Source: Flavobacteriaceae bacterium UBA4166
GTDB lineage: Bacteria; Bacteroidota; Bacteroidia; Flavobacteriales; Flavobacteriaceae
NCBI GenBank assembly: GCA_002379985.1
Contig: DFVG01000045.1
Coordinates: 1,250-65,249, forward strand
Length of the DNA: 64,000 nucleotides
Direction of reading: 5' to 3'
Position numbers and translations under genes: made by a program. Shown here one piece after another: positions 35,733 to 44,101 of the stretch. The notes below the pieces were generated by a model. That model worked only from the letters and a program-made list of their open reading frames with translations. It had not been told where the DNA came from and made no database searches. Every line of letters starts with the position of its first letter. The first letter of the stretch is position 1.

Positions 35733-36460
35733 CAATCTTTATTATGTTCTAAAATGAAGTGTAATCCCTCCAACAAGAAATTAGAGTTGGCAAAGATGTC
35801 ATTTTTTAAGCTATCTCGCAAAAAATGAGCATCTCCTCCTGTTAAAATAACTGTTAAATCAGGATATTTTTCTTTGAAATCATTAATAAAACCATCTATT
35901 TCTTTACTAATTGCCATTGCTACTCCAACATGCATCGCATTTTCTGTAGTATCTCCAACAATGGCGTCCGGATGCTTTGACTCCAATAACGGTAATTTTG
36001 CAGTAAACGTATGCAAGGCACGATATCGCATTTGAAGTCCCGGTGAAATGGCCCCACCCATGTATTTGTTCTGATCTGTCAGCAAATCATAGGTGATACA
36101 GCTACCGGCATCAATTACAAGCACATTTTTTTCAGGATAATGAGTTGCCGCCGCACTCACTAAGGCGAGTCGGTCTACACCAAGGGTTTCCGGTGTTTTG
36201 TAGGCGTTGAGAAAGGGAACTTTGGTGTGTTGATCTAGAACGAGTAAGGAAAGTCGTTCTTGAATGTACTGAATGGTTGCTTCGGAAAAAGAACCGACCA
36301 CCGAAAGGATCGCATGAGAAATTTTTGGGTACTCCTCTAACAAGCTGTTGAAGGTAGAGATAAGTTCTTCCGAAGTACTACCAGCGCGCTTCAACATATT
36401 TTGTTCCGAAAAAACAGCCCACTTAACGGAAGAATTTCCTACGTCTATAATTAGATTCAT
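35732..36460 (-). CDS. coaX: Type III pantothenate kinase
   Basis: A 242-residue cytoplasmic kinase of the ASKHA fold performing the first step of coenzyme A synthesis, ATP plus pantothenate to 4'-phosphopantothenate. Motifs: LIIDVGNSSVKWAVF (ATP phosphate loop), LGVDRLALVSAAATHYP (pantothenate site with the GxDR motif), VIDAGSCITYDLL and GGAISPGLQMRYRALHTFTAKLP. It is the first gene of the leftward operon that continues through the barrel, TPR, lptC, small membrane, CorC-like and PpiD-like genes. Length is typical. Confidence 0.95.
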   Translation of the reverse strand: MNLIIDVGNSSVKWAVFSEQNMLKRAGSTSEELISTFNSLLEEYPKISHAILSVVGSFSEATIQYIQERLSLLVLDQHTKVPFLNAYKTPETLGVDRLALVSAAATHYPEKNVLVIDAGSCITYDLLTDQNKYMGGAISPGLQMRYRALHTFTAKLPLLESKHPDAIVGDTTENAMHVGVAMAISKEIDGFINDFKEKYPDLTVILTGGDAHFLRDSLKNDIFANSNFLLEGLHFILEHNKD

Positions 36461-36559
36461 CAGATAAAATCAAGGGATAAAAATACAACATGCGATCAGA
36501 CAGAACGAACCTTCCCACCTAAATTTCCATAAAGAGTAATGATTTTTTTAAATTTATGT

Positions 36560-36589
36560 TTTGCAAACGGTAAAATACAATTATATTTG
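36560..36589 (+). promoter_or_regulatory. Promoter of tRNA-Phe
   Basis: TTTG at 36560-36563 and TATATTTG at 36582-36589 are separated by 18 bases, a good match to the Bacteroidota sigma-A consensus, 12 bp before the tRNA. Confidence 0.75.
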
Positions 36590-36601
36590 CCGTCCCATTA
36601 G

Positions 36602-36660
<59 letters not shown>

Positions 36661-36674
<14 letters not shown>

Positions 36675-36692
36675 CAATGAACATGAAACCCA
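36661..36692 (+). repeat. Direct repeat, copy 1: 3' end of tRNA-Phe plus trailer
   Basis: TCCTGGAGGTACC (36661-36673) and the following ATGAACATGAA and CCCA recur at 36839-36868, differing by a two-base deletion and one substitution. Copy 1 covers the last 14 bases of the tRNA and the first arm of its terminator. Confidence 0.85.
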
Positions 36693-36716
36693 CTCAAATT
36701 GAGTGGGTTTTTTAAT
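36686..36716 (+). terminator. Terminator of tRNA-Phe
   Basis: A perfect 10-bp stem (AAACCCACTC 36686-36695 with GAGTGGGTTT 36701-36710), loop AAATT, followed by more T. The rest of the spacer to the ORF at 37035 holds only the repeat copy described separately. Confidence 0.92.
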
Positions 36717-36838
36717 TTTCAAAAGTGTTGAAAGCTTGCTTTTAAGAGCGATTGTAAATTAAAAATATAGGGCCGAAGGCCGTGGATTTTATATTTTGAC
36801 TTTCGCAACCAAAGGAACATTTTTCTCCTGAAAATGAA

Positions 36839-36868
36839 TCCTGGAGGTACCAATGAACATGAAGCCCA
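36839..36868 (+). repeat. Direct repeat, copy 2: detached tRNA-Phe 3' end
   Basis: TCCTGGAGGTACC at 36839-36851 repeats the tRNA 3' end exactly and is followed by AATGAACATGAAGCCCA, as after the true tRNA. The 5' part of the tRNA is absent. Below it lies an imperfect hairpin (36866-36884) and seven T, a drifted copy of the tRNA terminator. This suggests either a past integration/duplication at the tRNA or loss of a tandem tRNA. Confidence 0.82.
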
Positions 36869-36892
36869 TTCGCCTAGGTGATGGATTTTTTT
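36866..36892 (+). terminator. Degenerate copy of the tRNA terminator
   Basis: CCAT-T-CGCC and GGTG-ATGG can pair with one bulge and one G-T pair around a TA loop (36866-36884), followed by T7 at 36886-36892. It sits at the same place relative to repeat copy 2 as the real terminator does to copy 1. Confidence 0.5.
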
Positions 36893-37034
36893 ATTGGATA
36901 GATGGCGAAAAGTTTATTCTTGGTCATTTTTGAAAGTAAAGCGTATTGGGCACAGAATAATCATGTAGCTTTGAATAAATAACAGCTTGTTTTTTTGAAG
37001 TATTATATGATATCTTCTACACATCATTCTCCTT

Positions 37035-37433
37035 ATGAAACACAGATTTATTCTGAATAGAGAAACCCCGATTGACCTTCGGAAAGATTGCTATTGGGAG
37101 TTGTATCAACTAGCCAAAGATAGCGATCCGCGGTTCAGGGCTCTAGTAATCGAGGATTTCCAACCCCTCGATCTTTGGGGTCGAATTCGATTCAAGGATA
37201 ATATAATCTCTCACTTGAACCGATGTAATGTCTGGGATTTTGAAATCACACCGTCGTATTGCGACCGATTGTTTTTACATTTCAATTTCAACGATGTTCG
37301 CTTAACCTACAATTTTTCATACGATTTGAAGGGGAATTGGTATTGCAAGACCCGTCAGAGTAATGAGATATATTGTGTAGCACATAGCATTTCAGGAAAG
37401 ATAGAGAATCCCATGATGCTCCTATTAGAATGA
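37035..37433 (+). CDS. Hypothetical protein beside the tRNA repeat
   Basis: I do not recognise this 132-residue protein. It has no signal peptide or membrane segment and is rich in aromatic and charged residues (YWELYQLAKDSDPRFRALVI, DFEITPSYCDRLFLHFNFND), with three or four cysteines. It looks like a compact cytoplasmic alpha/beta protein. It stands alone between the duplicated tRNA-Phe fragment and the LacI gene, convergent with the latter by 28 bp. Its position suggests accessory DNA inserted at the tRNA. The frame is complete and protein-like, but confidence in it as a gene is moderate. Confidence 0.6.
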   Translation: MKHRFILNRETPIDLRKDCYWELYQLAKDSDPRFRALVIEDFQPLDLWGRIRFKDNIISHLNRCNVWDFEITPSYCDRLFLHFNFNDVRLTYNFSYDLKGNWYCKTRQSNEIYCVAHSISGKIENPMMLLLE

Positions 37434-37461
37434 GTTTTAATGTATTTTAATTAATGAAAGA

Positions 37462-38478
37462 TTAAGTAGAGTTTCGCTGAATGACATGTGTGGGCAGCGT
37501 TACAGTTTTAGGGGTAAACGCACTCTTTTTCTTTTTAGCCTTGATCTCCTTTCGAAGCATTTTAAAGGTTTGTTTTCCCATTTCATAACCGGGCTGATCT
37601 ACAGTACTTAACGAAGGCGTGATGGCTTGAGAAACAAACCAATTACTAAAGCCCATAATAGACACTTCTTCTGGAACTTTGATACCGCGCTCATTGAACA
37701 CAGCAATCGTTCCTACAGCAATGAGATCGGTATTGGTAAAGATTCCATCTACATCATCATGATCTTCCAACAATTGCTGCGCTGCTTTTCGACCATCTTC
37801 ATAGTTTACCCGTTCACATATATATATTAAAGAAGAATCATAGGTGATACCATGATCCTCCAATGCTTTCTTGTAGCCTAAGAATCGATCGATAGAGTTT
37901 TGCGGCAATAATGGACCCCGAAAGTGAGCGATACGCTTACAACCCCTGTCAATAAGATGCTTGGTAGCCTTGTAAGCAGCCTCTCGATCGTTAATAATAA
38001 TCTTTGAACAATCCACTAGCTTGGATATTTTATCGAACATCACCAACGGAATTTCCAATTCTTTAATCCGATTGATGTGCGATATCTCTGCAGTGGTACT
38101 AGCTAAGGAGATCATGATACCATCCACCCGCTTACTAATAAGCAGATCGACCTGTTTCTTTTCTAATTCGAAGTTCTCGTTTGATTGTAAAATAATAACT
38201 AAATATCCCTTTTTTTCTGCTTGCTCGATGATTCCATTGATCACGCTGGAGAAAAAATGATGTACTACTTCAGGAATGATCAGCCCCAGTGTCTTGGATT
38301 CTTTAGTTCGCAAATTAACAGCAAATACATTAGGCTTATAATTTAAATTCGCAGCCTCTTCCTTCACCCGAGCTTTGGTCTTGGCACTCACATCTGGATA
38401 ATCTTTGAGTGCCTTTGAAACGGTGGTAATGGAAATTCCTAAATTTTCGGCGATCTGCTTTAAGGTAACTTCTTTCAT
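37462..38478 (-). CDS. LacI-family transcriptional regulator
   Basis: A 338-residue repressor. The N-terminal helix-turn-helix and hinge are typical (TLKQIAENLGISITTVSKAL, then DYPDVSAKTKARVKEEAANL and NYKP), followed by a periplasmic-binding-protein-like ligand domain (TLGLIIPEVVHHFFSSVING, DGIMISLASTT, CKRIAHFRGP, DDVDGIFTNTDLIAVGTIAV). It should bind CG-centred palindromes and release them on sugar binding. One such palindrome lies 191 bp upstream of its start, facing the SusCD genes, and a near copy precedes the MFS/trehalase block, so it is the probable regulator of the whole locus. The effector may be a disaccharide. Confidence 0.93.
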   Translation of the reverse strand: MKEVTLKQIAENLGISITTVSKALKDYPDVSAKTKARVKEEAANLNYKPNVFAVNLRTKESKTLGLIIPEVVHHFFSSVINGIIEQAEKKGYLVIILQSNENFELEKKQVDLLISKRVDGIMISLASTTAEISHINRIKELEIPLVMFDKISKLVDCSKIIINDREAAYKATKHLIDRGCKRIAHFRGPLLPQNSIDRFLGYKKALEDHGITYDSSLIYICERVNYEDGRKAAQQLLEDHDDVDGIFTNTDLIAVGTIAVFNERGIKVPEEVSIMGFSNWFVSQAITPSLSTVDQPGYEMGKQTFKMLRKEIKAKKKKSAFTPKTVTLPTHVIQRNST

Positions 38479-38668
38479 TGACGAGCAATATTTTTAAGGA
38501 GAACTTTTATATAAAATGGTCCTTTTCCTCAGGTTCTGGAAAAGTCTTTTTATTCGCTCCACTCAAATATAATATTATGTTAACAAATGAACGAAAAAAC
38601 AGAACGCTTATTTATATCAAAGGTGGTTTAAATAGATACTTTAAGGTTGTATTTGTCAATACCTCAAT

Positions 38669-38682
38669 CGAAAACGTTTTCG
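38669..38682. promoter_or_regulatory. Putative LacI operator 1
   Basis: CGAAAACGTTTTCG is a perfect 14-bp CG-centred palindrome, the classic LacI/GalR operator shape. It lies between the lacI-type gene and the secreted ORF/susC operon. A near-palindrome AAAATCGCGTTTT follows about ten bases later and may be an accessory half. The surrounding spacer 38479-38799 holds no gene. Confidence 0.72.
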
Positions 38683-38760
38683 GCTGTTAAAATCGCGTTT
38701 TTAGCCTGTATTTATTATAAAATTGAAAAAAAAATTTGAAATTCGTAGTTACTAAAATGT

Positions 38761-38778
38761 TGTTAAAATTTTAACAAA
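38761..38778. promoter_or_regulatory. 18-bp perfect palindrome upstream of the SusCD operon
   Basis: TTGTTAAAATTTTAACAA reads the same on both strands. It is AT-rich, with no T-tail to make it a terminator, and lies about 100 bp after the LacI operator and just before the secreted ORF. It could be a site for a second regulator. Position may be off by one base. Confidence 0.45.
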
Positions 38779-38817
38779 TTAAGTTTTACAGTTAATTAAG
38801 TGTTTAAGATTCAACAA

Positions 38818-39267
38818 ATGAATGTTCGTGTTCGACACCAATTATTGGTTGCCGGCATCTTCTATTTAGTATCACTAACTCCTGTATTGGGATTTGAGTT
38901 AGCTCCTACTACAGTGTTAAGCAACGGTGATATTTCACTGTCCTTACATATAGACAATTTGATAGGGTCGAACATCATGGAAATGAATTCAAATCAATCC
39001 TCTTCGCAAGCATTAGAAATAACTATGAATGGTTGCTTGAACATCACAGATTGTTATTTGGGAAAAGGTCTGGGAATTAGCCATCCGTTGAAGAGGATTG
39101 ATTTTTTTAAGTCATCTGAAAATACCGTTCACGACCTCAACCACTTTGTAACTCTCAAATACTTAATTCATAACGATTTAAATACAATAAACTATAAATA
39201 TTTTGTATCTTCCTACAACTACAAGTTGGATGTTTTACATCCTTTTAAGAATGGTGATAGGAAGTAA
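38818..39267 (+). CDS. Hypothetical secreted protein preceding susC
   Basis: I do not recognise this roughly 149-residue protein. From ATG at 38818 it has a signal-peptide-like start (RHQLLVAGIFYLVSLTPVLG, likely cleavage before FELAP); a GTG six codons earlier (38800) is also open. The mature part is polar with two close cysteines (NGCLNITDCYLGKG) and no clear domain. It lies between the LacI operator and susC, 41 bp before susC on the same strand. It may be a small lineage-specific exported protein or just an open leader region; the AT-rich composition makes me cautious. Confidence 0.45.
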   Translation: MNVRVRHQLLVAGIFYLVSLTPVLGFELAPTTVLSNGDISLSLHIDNLIGSNIMEMNSNQSSSQALEITMNGCLNITDCYLGKGLGISHPLKRIDFFKSSENTVHDLNHFVTLKYLIHNDLNTINYKYFVSSYNYKLDVLHPFKNGDRK

Positions 39268-39308
39268 ATTTTAAGTAACGATTAAATTAACTTTAAACCA
39301 GGAACCAA

Positions 39309-42300
39309 ATGAGAAACAAATTATTAACTAAACTTCTGTTGCTTCCCATACTTTTACTTTTGGGAGGTGCTACCTACGCGCAAACAACTGTTAGCGGTAC
39401 TGTAACAGATGCTACCGGGCCGATACCGGGAGTGAATGTTATCGTTAAGGGGACTGCCAATGGGGCTCAAACAGATTTTGACGGAAATTACACCTTAAAT
39501 AATGTGGCTTCAGATGCCACCCTCGTTTTTAGCTATGTTGGTTACGCTACGCAAGAAGTAGCTGCTGATGGTCGCGCTACTATTAACGTAACCCTCTCTG
39601 AAGATGTGGAAGCTTTGAACGAAGTCGTGGTCATCGGATATGGTACGACTACGGTTAGAGATGCGACCGGATCTGTAACTGCGGTTACTTCCGAAGAATT
39701 TAACCAAGGGGTTATATCGTCGCCCGAACAATTAATTCAAGGAAAAACTGCCGGGGTACAAATCTCACAATCCAGTGGTGAACCAGGAGCCGGTATTGAC
39801 TTCAGAATTCGAGGTACGAACTCTGTTCGATCTAGCAACAATCCGCTTTTCGTGGTAGATGGTGTACCGCTTTCAGGAGGTAATACTTCCGCAGAAGGAC
39901 AAGATGTTGGTTTTGGTTCTTCCGCAGCAAAAAACCCATTAAACTTCTTGAATCCTAATGACATTGAGAGCATCAGTATTTTGAAGGATGCTTCTGCAAC
40001 AGCTATTTATGGTTCTCGTGGAGCAAATGGGGTAGTGATCATCACCACTAAATCAGGGCGTGGTTCTCAAGGTGGAAACTGGACCTTAAATTCAAGCCTA
40101 AGTGTTGCCAAAGTTCGTAAGAGTTATGACCTAATGAACGCTAGTCAATTTTTAGCACAACGCGCTCGTTTTGGACTAGATGTTGATGCTCAAGACTTTG
40201 GGAATAGCACCGACTGGCAAGATTATGTGTATAGAACTGCCACTTCAACAAATAATGATATTTCATACTCCAACAATTATGGAGATGGTAACGTTCGCGC
40301 CTCTTTTGGATATGGAAAACAATTTGGGGTGGTACAAAACTCTTCTTTAGAAAGAATTGCAGGACGTTTGAATGCCAATCACAGATTTTTCGATAACAAA
40401 CTTCGTTTAAGTCTTCAAGGAACCCTTTCTCGTGTAAACGATGAAACGCCGCCTTTAAGTGGTAGTGCAGGTTTTAGAGGAGACTTACTAGGTTCTGCAC
40501 TTAGTGCGAATCCTACTTGGCCTATCGATCCAAACTTTACCTTTGGTGGATTGACCAACCCTGCAAACTTAATCGAGTTTACCAATAACGAATCAAAGAC
40601 CAATCGTTATTTAGTAAATTTCTCTGCGGAATATGATATCGTAGAGTCGTTAACTGCGAAGATTAATCTTGGATATGATTATTCAGAATCAACACGTCAA
40701 GCCTTGGCTTCCGCGAAAGCGAATAACGTGGATCAGGGTACCTTCGGAAATGGTAACGGTGCGATCAATCAATTAGATACCGAAAACAAACTTTTGGAAG
40801 CGACCTTAAATTACAATCAGGATTTCGGAGATTCGAATCTTGACGCGATTGTGGGATACTCCTTCCAGGATTTCCAACGTTCCGGAAGAAACATCAACGG
40901 TTTTGGATTCTATACAACCAGCTTGCCTGAGATGGGAGAAGACCTATTGCGATCTGCAAACGATCTTGAAAGTAAAATTGTTGGGGATTTCCAACAGTTT
41001 GGTTATGCTCCTAATTTAGGAGGAGTTTTTATCAATCGTCTGTTCCCAGATCCAGTGTCAGAACAGGATCTTAACATTAGCTCCTTCAGAGGCGTGAGAA
41101 CATTATTTGTTGACACCTTTGATAACACAGATGAGCTTCAATCGTACTTTGCTCGTCTGAACTACAGCATCAACGACAAGTACTTGTTTACCGCCACCAT
41201 TCGTGCGGATGGTTCGTCTCGTTTTGGTGAGAACAATCAGTACGGATACTTCCCTTCAGGAGCCGTAGCATGGAAGATCCATAACGAGGATTTCATTGGA
41301 GACAATGTTTCTACCCTTAAGTTAAGAGCTGGGGTAGGTATTACCGGTAACCAAGAAGGACTTGGATATGGTAACCAAACGCAACGTCAACGATTTGCTG
41401 GAGGTGATGTGATCTCTGATGGAGGAGACATCAACATCCCTGGAATTGTAGACGTATCGTTCCCAAATCCTGATTTGAAATGGGAAGAAACCATACAGTA
41501 CGCTGCGGGACTTGATTTTGGATTCGGAAACGATAGATTCTACGGTAGCTTAGACTATTACTACAAGAACACCAAAGATCTATTATTCCAGATTATTTCT
41601 CCTCAACCTGCGGTGCAGCAATTTATATTCAGAAACTTACCAAACTCTGAGGTTGTTAACACCGGTTTTGAGGTGGCGTTGGGTTACGATATCGTAGATT
41701 CCGAAGACTTCACGTGGAACGCAAACTTTAATTTAGCCTACAACAAGAATGAGATCAAATCACTTGAAGGTGTTTATCCTGCAGGTACGATTCGAGGACA
41801 AGGTTTAACAGGTGCCTTCGCACAGCAATTAGAAGAAGGACAACCGCTTTTCTCTTACTATCTGCGTCCTTTCGAAGGATTTGATGCCGATGGACAACCG
41901 ATCCAAGAAGACCGTCAACAGTTTGTTGGAAAAAGTGCATTGCCTGACTTTACCGGAGGTTTTTCAACTTCGGCATCGTACAAGCGTTGGACCGTTTCAG
42001 CATTCTTAGCAGGTCAATTCGGACACTATATTTATAACAACACGGCTAATGCATTCTTTACTGCCGGTTCTTTTGCGAACTCTAGAAACGTACCTCTAGA
42101 AACGCTAAATACCGGAGAGGCTTTCACCGCTGCTGCAGATGTTTCAACACGTTTCTTAGAAAAAGGAGATTTTGTACGTTTGCAAAATGCATCCATTGGT
42201 TACGACTGGCCGCTACAAGAAGATTCATTGCTTGAATCATTACGCTTGAGCCTTACAGGTCAAAACCTCTTTGTAATCACAGATTACTCAGGGCCAGACC

Positions 42301-42422
42301 CAGAAGTTAGCGTCAGCCCAGCCGGTGGTGATTTGTTAAACAACCTACCAACCGCAGGTATTGATTATACTGCTTTTCCAAGACCAAGGACTATTACATT
42401 AGGACTTAATGCTCAATTTTAA
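39309..42422 (+). CDS. susC: SusC/RagA-family TonB-linked outer-membrane transporter
   Basis: A 1037-residue outer-membrane importer. Order: signal peptide (LLLLPILLLLGGATYAQ), carboxypeptidase-D-like barrel extension (about 27-105, VSGTVTDATGPIPGVNVIVK), TonB box-like stretch and plug with the SusC signature (EVVVIGYGTTTVRDATGSV, IRGTNSVRSSNNPLFVVDG, LKDASATAIYGSRGANGVVI), then the 22-strand barrel ending PRTITLGLNAQF. With the SusD lipoprotein lid it forms a pedal-bin complex that moves oligosaccharides or similar nutrients into the periplasm using TonB energy. susD follows after ten bases. The substrate is suggested by neighbours to be a di- or oligosaccharide. Confidence 0.96.
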   Translation: MRNKLLTKLLLLPILLLLGGATYAQTTVSGTVTDATGPIPGVNVIVKGTANGAQTDFDGNYTLNNVASDATLVFSYVGYATQEVAADGRATINVTLSEDVEALNEVVVIGYGTTTVRDATGSVTAVTSEEFNQGVISSPEQLIQGKTAGVQISQSSGEPGAGIDFRIRGTNSVRSSNNPLFVVDGVPLSGGNTSAEGQDVGFGSSAAKNPLNFLNPNDIESISILKDASATAIYGSRGANGVVIITTKSGRGSQGGNWTLNSSLSVAKVRKSYDLMNASQFLAQRARFGLDVDAQDFGNSTDWQDYVYRTATSTNNDISYSNNYGDGNVRASFGYGKQFGVVQNSSLERIAGRLNANHRFFDNKLRLSLQGTLSRVNDETPPLSGSAGFRGDLLGSALSANPTWPIDPNFTFGGLTNPANLIEFTNNESKTNRYLVNFSAEYDIVESLTAKINLGYDYSESTRQALASAKANNVDQGTFGNGNGAINQLDTENKLLEATLNYNQDFGDSNLDAIVGYSFQDFQRSGRNINGFGFYTTSLPEMGEDLLRSANDLESKIVGDFQQFGYAPNLGGVFINRLFPDPVSEQDLNISSFRGVRTLFVDTFDNTDELQSYFARLNYSINDKYLFTATIRADGSSRFGENNQYGYFPSGAVAWKIHNEDFIGDNVSTLKLRAGVGITGNQEGLGYGNQTQRQRFAGGDVISDGGDINIPGIVDVSFPNPDLKWEETIQYAAGLDFGFGNDRFYGSLDYYYKNTKDLLFQIISPQPAVQQFIFRNLPNSEVVNTGFEVALGYDIVDSEDFTWNANFNLAYNKNEIKSLEGVYPAGTIRGQGLTGAFAQQLEEGQPLFSYYLRPFEGFDADGQPIQEDRQQFVGKSALPDFTGGFSTSASYKRWTVSAFLAGQFGHYIYNNTANAFFTAGSFANSRNVPLETLNTGEAFTAAADVSTRFLEKGDFVRLQNASIGYDWPLQEDSLLESLRLSLTGQNLFVITDYSGPDPEVSVSPAGGDLLNNLPTAGIDYTAFPRPRTITLGLNAQF

Positions 42423-42432
42423 AAAAAAGATT

Positions 42433-43992
42433 ATGAAGAAAATCATGAATTTTATGAATGTACACAAGACATATTTAGCATGTCTAATGCTCTTGTTTGC
42501 CAGCGCGGCTTGTACTGACCTAGAACTTGAAGAGTCAGACTCCATCATTGCGGAAGGAACCGTTGTTTTTGAAGGCGTGGCAAACGTGGATGCATCGTTA
42601 ACGAACCTTTACAATGACACCTACGGCCAGCTCGGGGATCAAGCAAACTTCTTTGCACTTAACGAAGTTTCTACTGACGAACAATTGGTTCCTACCCGAG
42701 GTACCGACTGGGGTGACAATGGGGTATGGAGAACATTGCATGCGCACAACTGGAACTCAACACACCAATATATTTTGGGTGTATGGAATAACTTGAACCA
42801 GAATGTACTGAGAGCTTCTCAAATTATTGACCCTCTTAGTGCTCCCTCCCCACAACAAGAAGCGGAAGCTCGTTTTTTACGCGCCTTCAGTATGTATTTT
42901 GTACTAGATCTTTGGGGGATAGCACCGTTCAGACAGCCAGGTGATGGTGTCGATGTATTGCCAGAAGTATTTACTGCGCAAGAAGCATACGACTTTATTA
43001 TTGCAGATCTTCAATTTGCAGTAGAAAATCTTCCTTCAGTAGGACCTAGTGCTGATACCAACAGAGCTTCAAAAGCAACCGCAAACTTCCTTATGGCAAA
43101 AGCTATTTTGAATAGTGAACGCTACACCGGTAGTGCTCCTAATTATCAAGCGGTTATTGATGCTGTGGACGCTATTGCAGCTGATGGATATGCTCTACAG
43201 GCGGGATATTTCGATATTTTCACACCGGATGTGGATTCTGAAACGATCTGGTTTGCGACAACTTCTGTTGGAAACCGTATTTGGAATGGAATGCACTATA
43301 ACCAAAACTCTCCTGATAATACAGGAGGTGGATGGAACGGATTTACAACACTGGCCGAATTCTATGACAGTTTTGAAGGAGATCCTAACTCGAACACTGT
43401 TGGAAGCGGACAAGAAGAGCGCCGTGGTTTTGTACCCGATGCTGCTACTGCCAATGATGACAATTTAGGTATTGGGTATGGATTCTTGATCGGGCAGCAA
43501 TACAATGCAGATGGAAGTCAGTTGACCACACGTGCAGGACAGCCTTTAGTGTTTACTAAAGATCTTCCTGGGCTTTCCGGAAATACTGAAGACACCGGTA
43601 TTCGCGTGATCAAATATCACCCGAATGAGGCAGATGGTGGTTCCTTCCGCTCGCACGAGATCATTTTCCGATATGCAGATGCTCACTTAATGAAAGCGGA
43701 AGCAATGATGCGTATGGGTGGTGATGCTACCGGAATGGTAAATGACTTGCGTGTTATTCGTGGCGCTACTCCACTTGGCAGCGTTGGTGAAGCTGAAATG
43801 TTAGCAGAACGCGGACGTGAATTATATGTTGAGTTCTGGCGTCGTAACGATATGATTCGTTTTGGTCAGTACACCAGAGATTGGCAATTTAAAGATCCGG
43901 CGGCGGTTGGTGATGAGACCAAAAACCTGTATCCGATCCCGGAAACAGCACTCCTTACTAATCCAAACTTAGTACAGAACCCTGGTTACTAA
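42433..43992 (+). CDS. susD: SusD/RagB-family nutrient-binding lipoprotein
   Basis: A 519-residue surface lipoprotein, lid of the SusC transporter. The lipobox is LLFASAACTDLE. The TPR-rich SusD fold is supported by NVDASLTNLYNDTYGQLGDQ, AEARFLRAFSMYFVLDLWG (the common ARFLRA motif), KATANFLMAKAILN, EIIFRYADAHLMKAEAMMRM and the C-terminal LYPIPETALLTNPNLVQNPGY ending. It begins ten bases after the susC stop, at MKKIMNF; the longer frame starts inside susC. A terminator follows before the FG-GAP genes, probably allowing differential expression. Confidence 0.95.
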   Translation: MKKIMNFMNVHKTYLACLMLLFASAACTDLELEESDSIIAEGTVVFEGVANVDASLTNLYNDTYGQLGDQANFFALNEVSTDEQLVPTRGTDWGDNGVWRTLHAHNWNSTHQYILGVWNNLNQNVLRASQIIDPLSAPSPQQEAEARFLRAFSMYFVLDLWGIAPFRQPGDGVDVLPEVFTAQEAYDFIIADLQFAVENLPSVGPSADTNRASKATANFLMAKAILNSERYTGSAPNYQAVIDAVDAIAADGYALQAGYFDIFTPDVDSETIWFATTSVGNRIWNGMHYNQNSPDNTGGGWNGFTTLAEFYDSFEGDPNSNTVGSGQEERRGFVPDAATANDDNLGIGYGFLIGQQYNADGSQLTTRAGQPLVFTKDLPGLSGNTEDTGIRVIKYHPNEADGGSFRSHEIIFRYADAHLMKAEAMMRMGGDATGMVNDLRVIRGATPLGSVGEAEMLAERGRELYVEFWRRNDMIRFGQYTRDWQFKDPAAVGDETKNLYPIPETALLTNPNLVQNPGY

Positions 43993-44014
43993 TTCATCTT
44001 TATTATATGTAAGT

Positions 44015-44050
44015 AACAGGTCGTCTCTTGTAGGCGGCCTGTTCTTTTTA
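44015..44050 (+). terminator. Terminator after susD
   Basis: An 11-bp stem with three G-T pairs (44015-44025 AACAGGTCGTC with 44033-44043 GGCGGCCTGTT), loop TCTTGTA, then CTTTTTA. It separates susCD from the three FG-GAP genes, possibly as an attenuating site. A weak TACCTTTA box follows at 44054 and could start a second transcript. Confidence 0.75.
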
Positions 44051-44101
44051 CACTACCTTTATCTATGAATAGCAAGGCTTTTCGAATTTACAGCTAAACA
44101 A

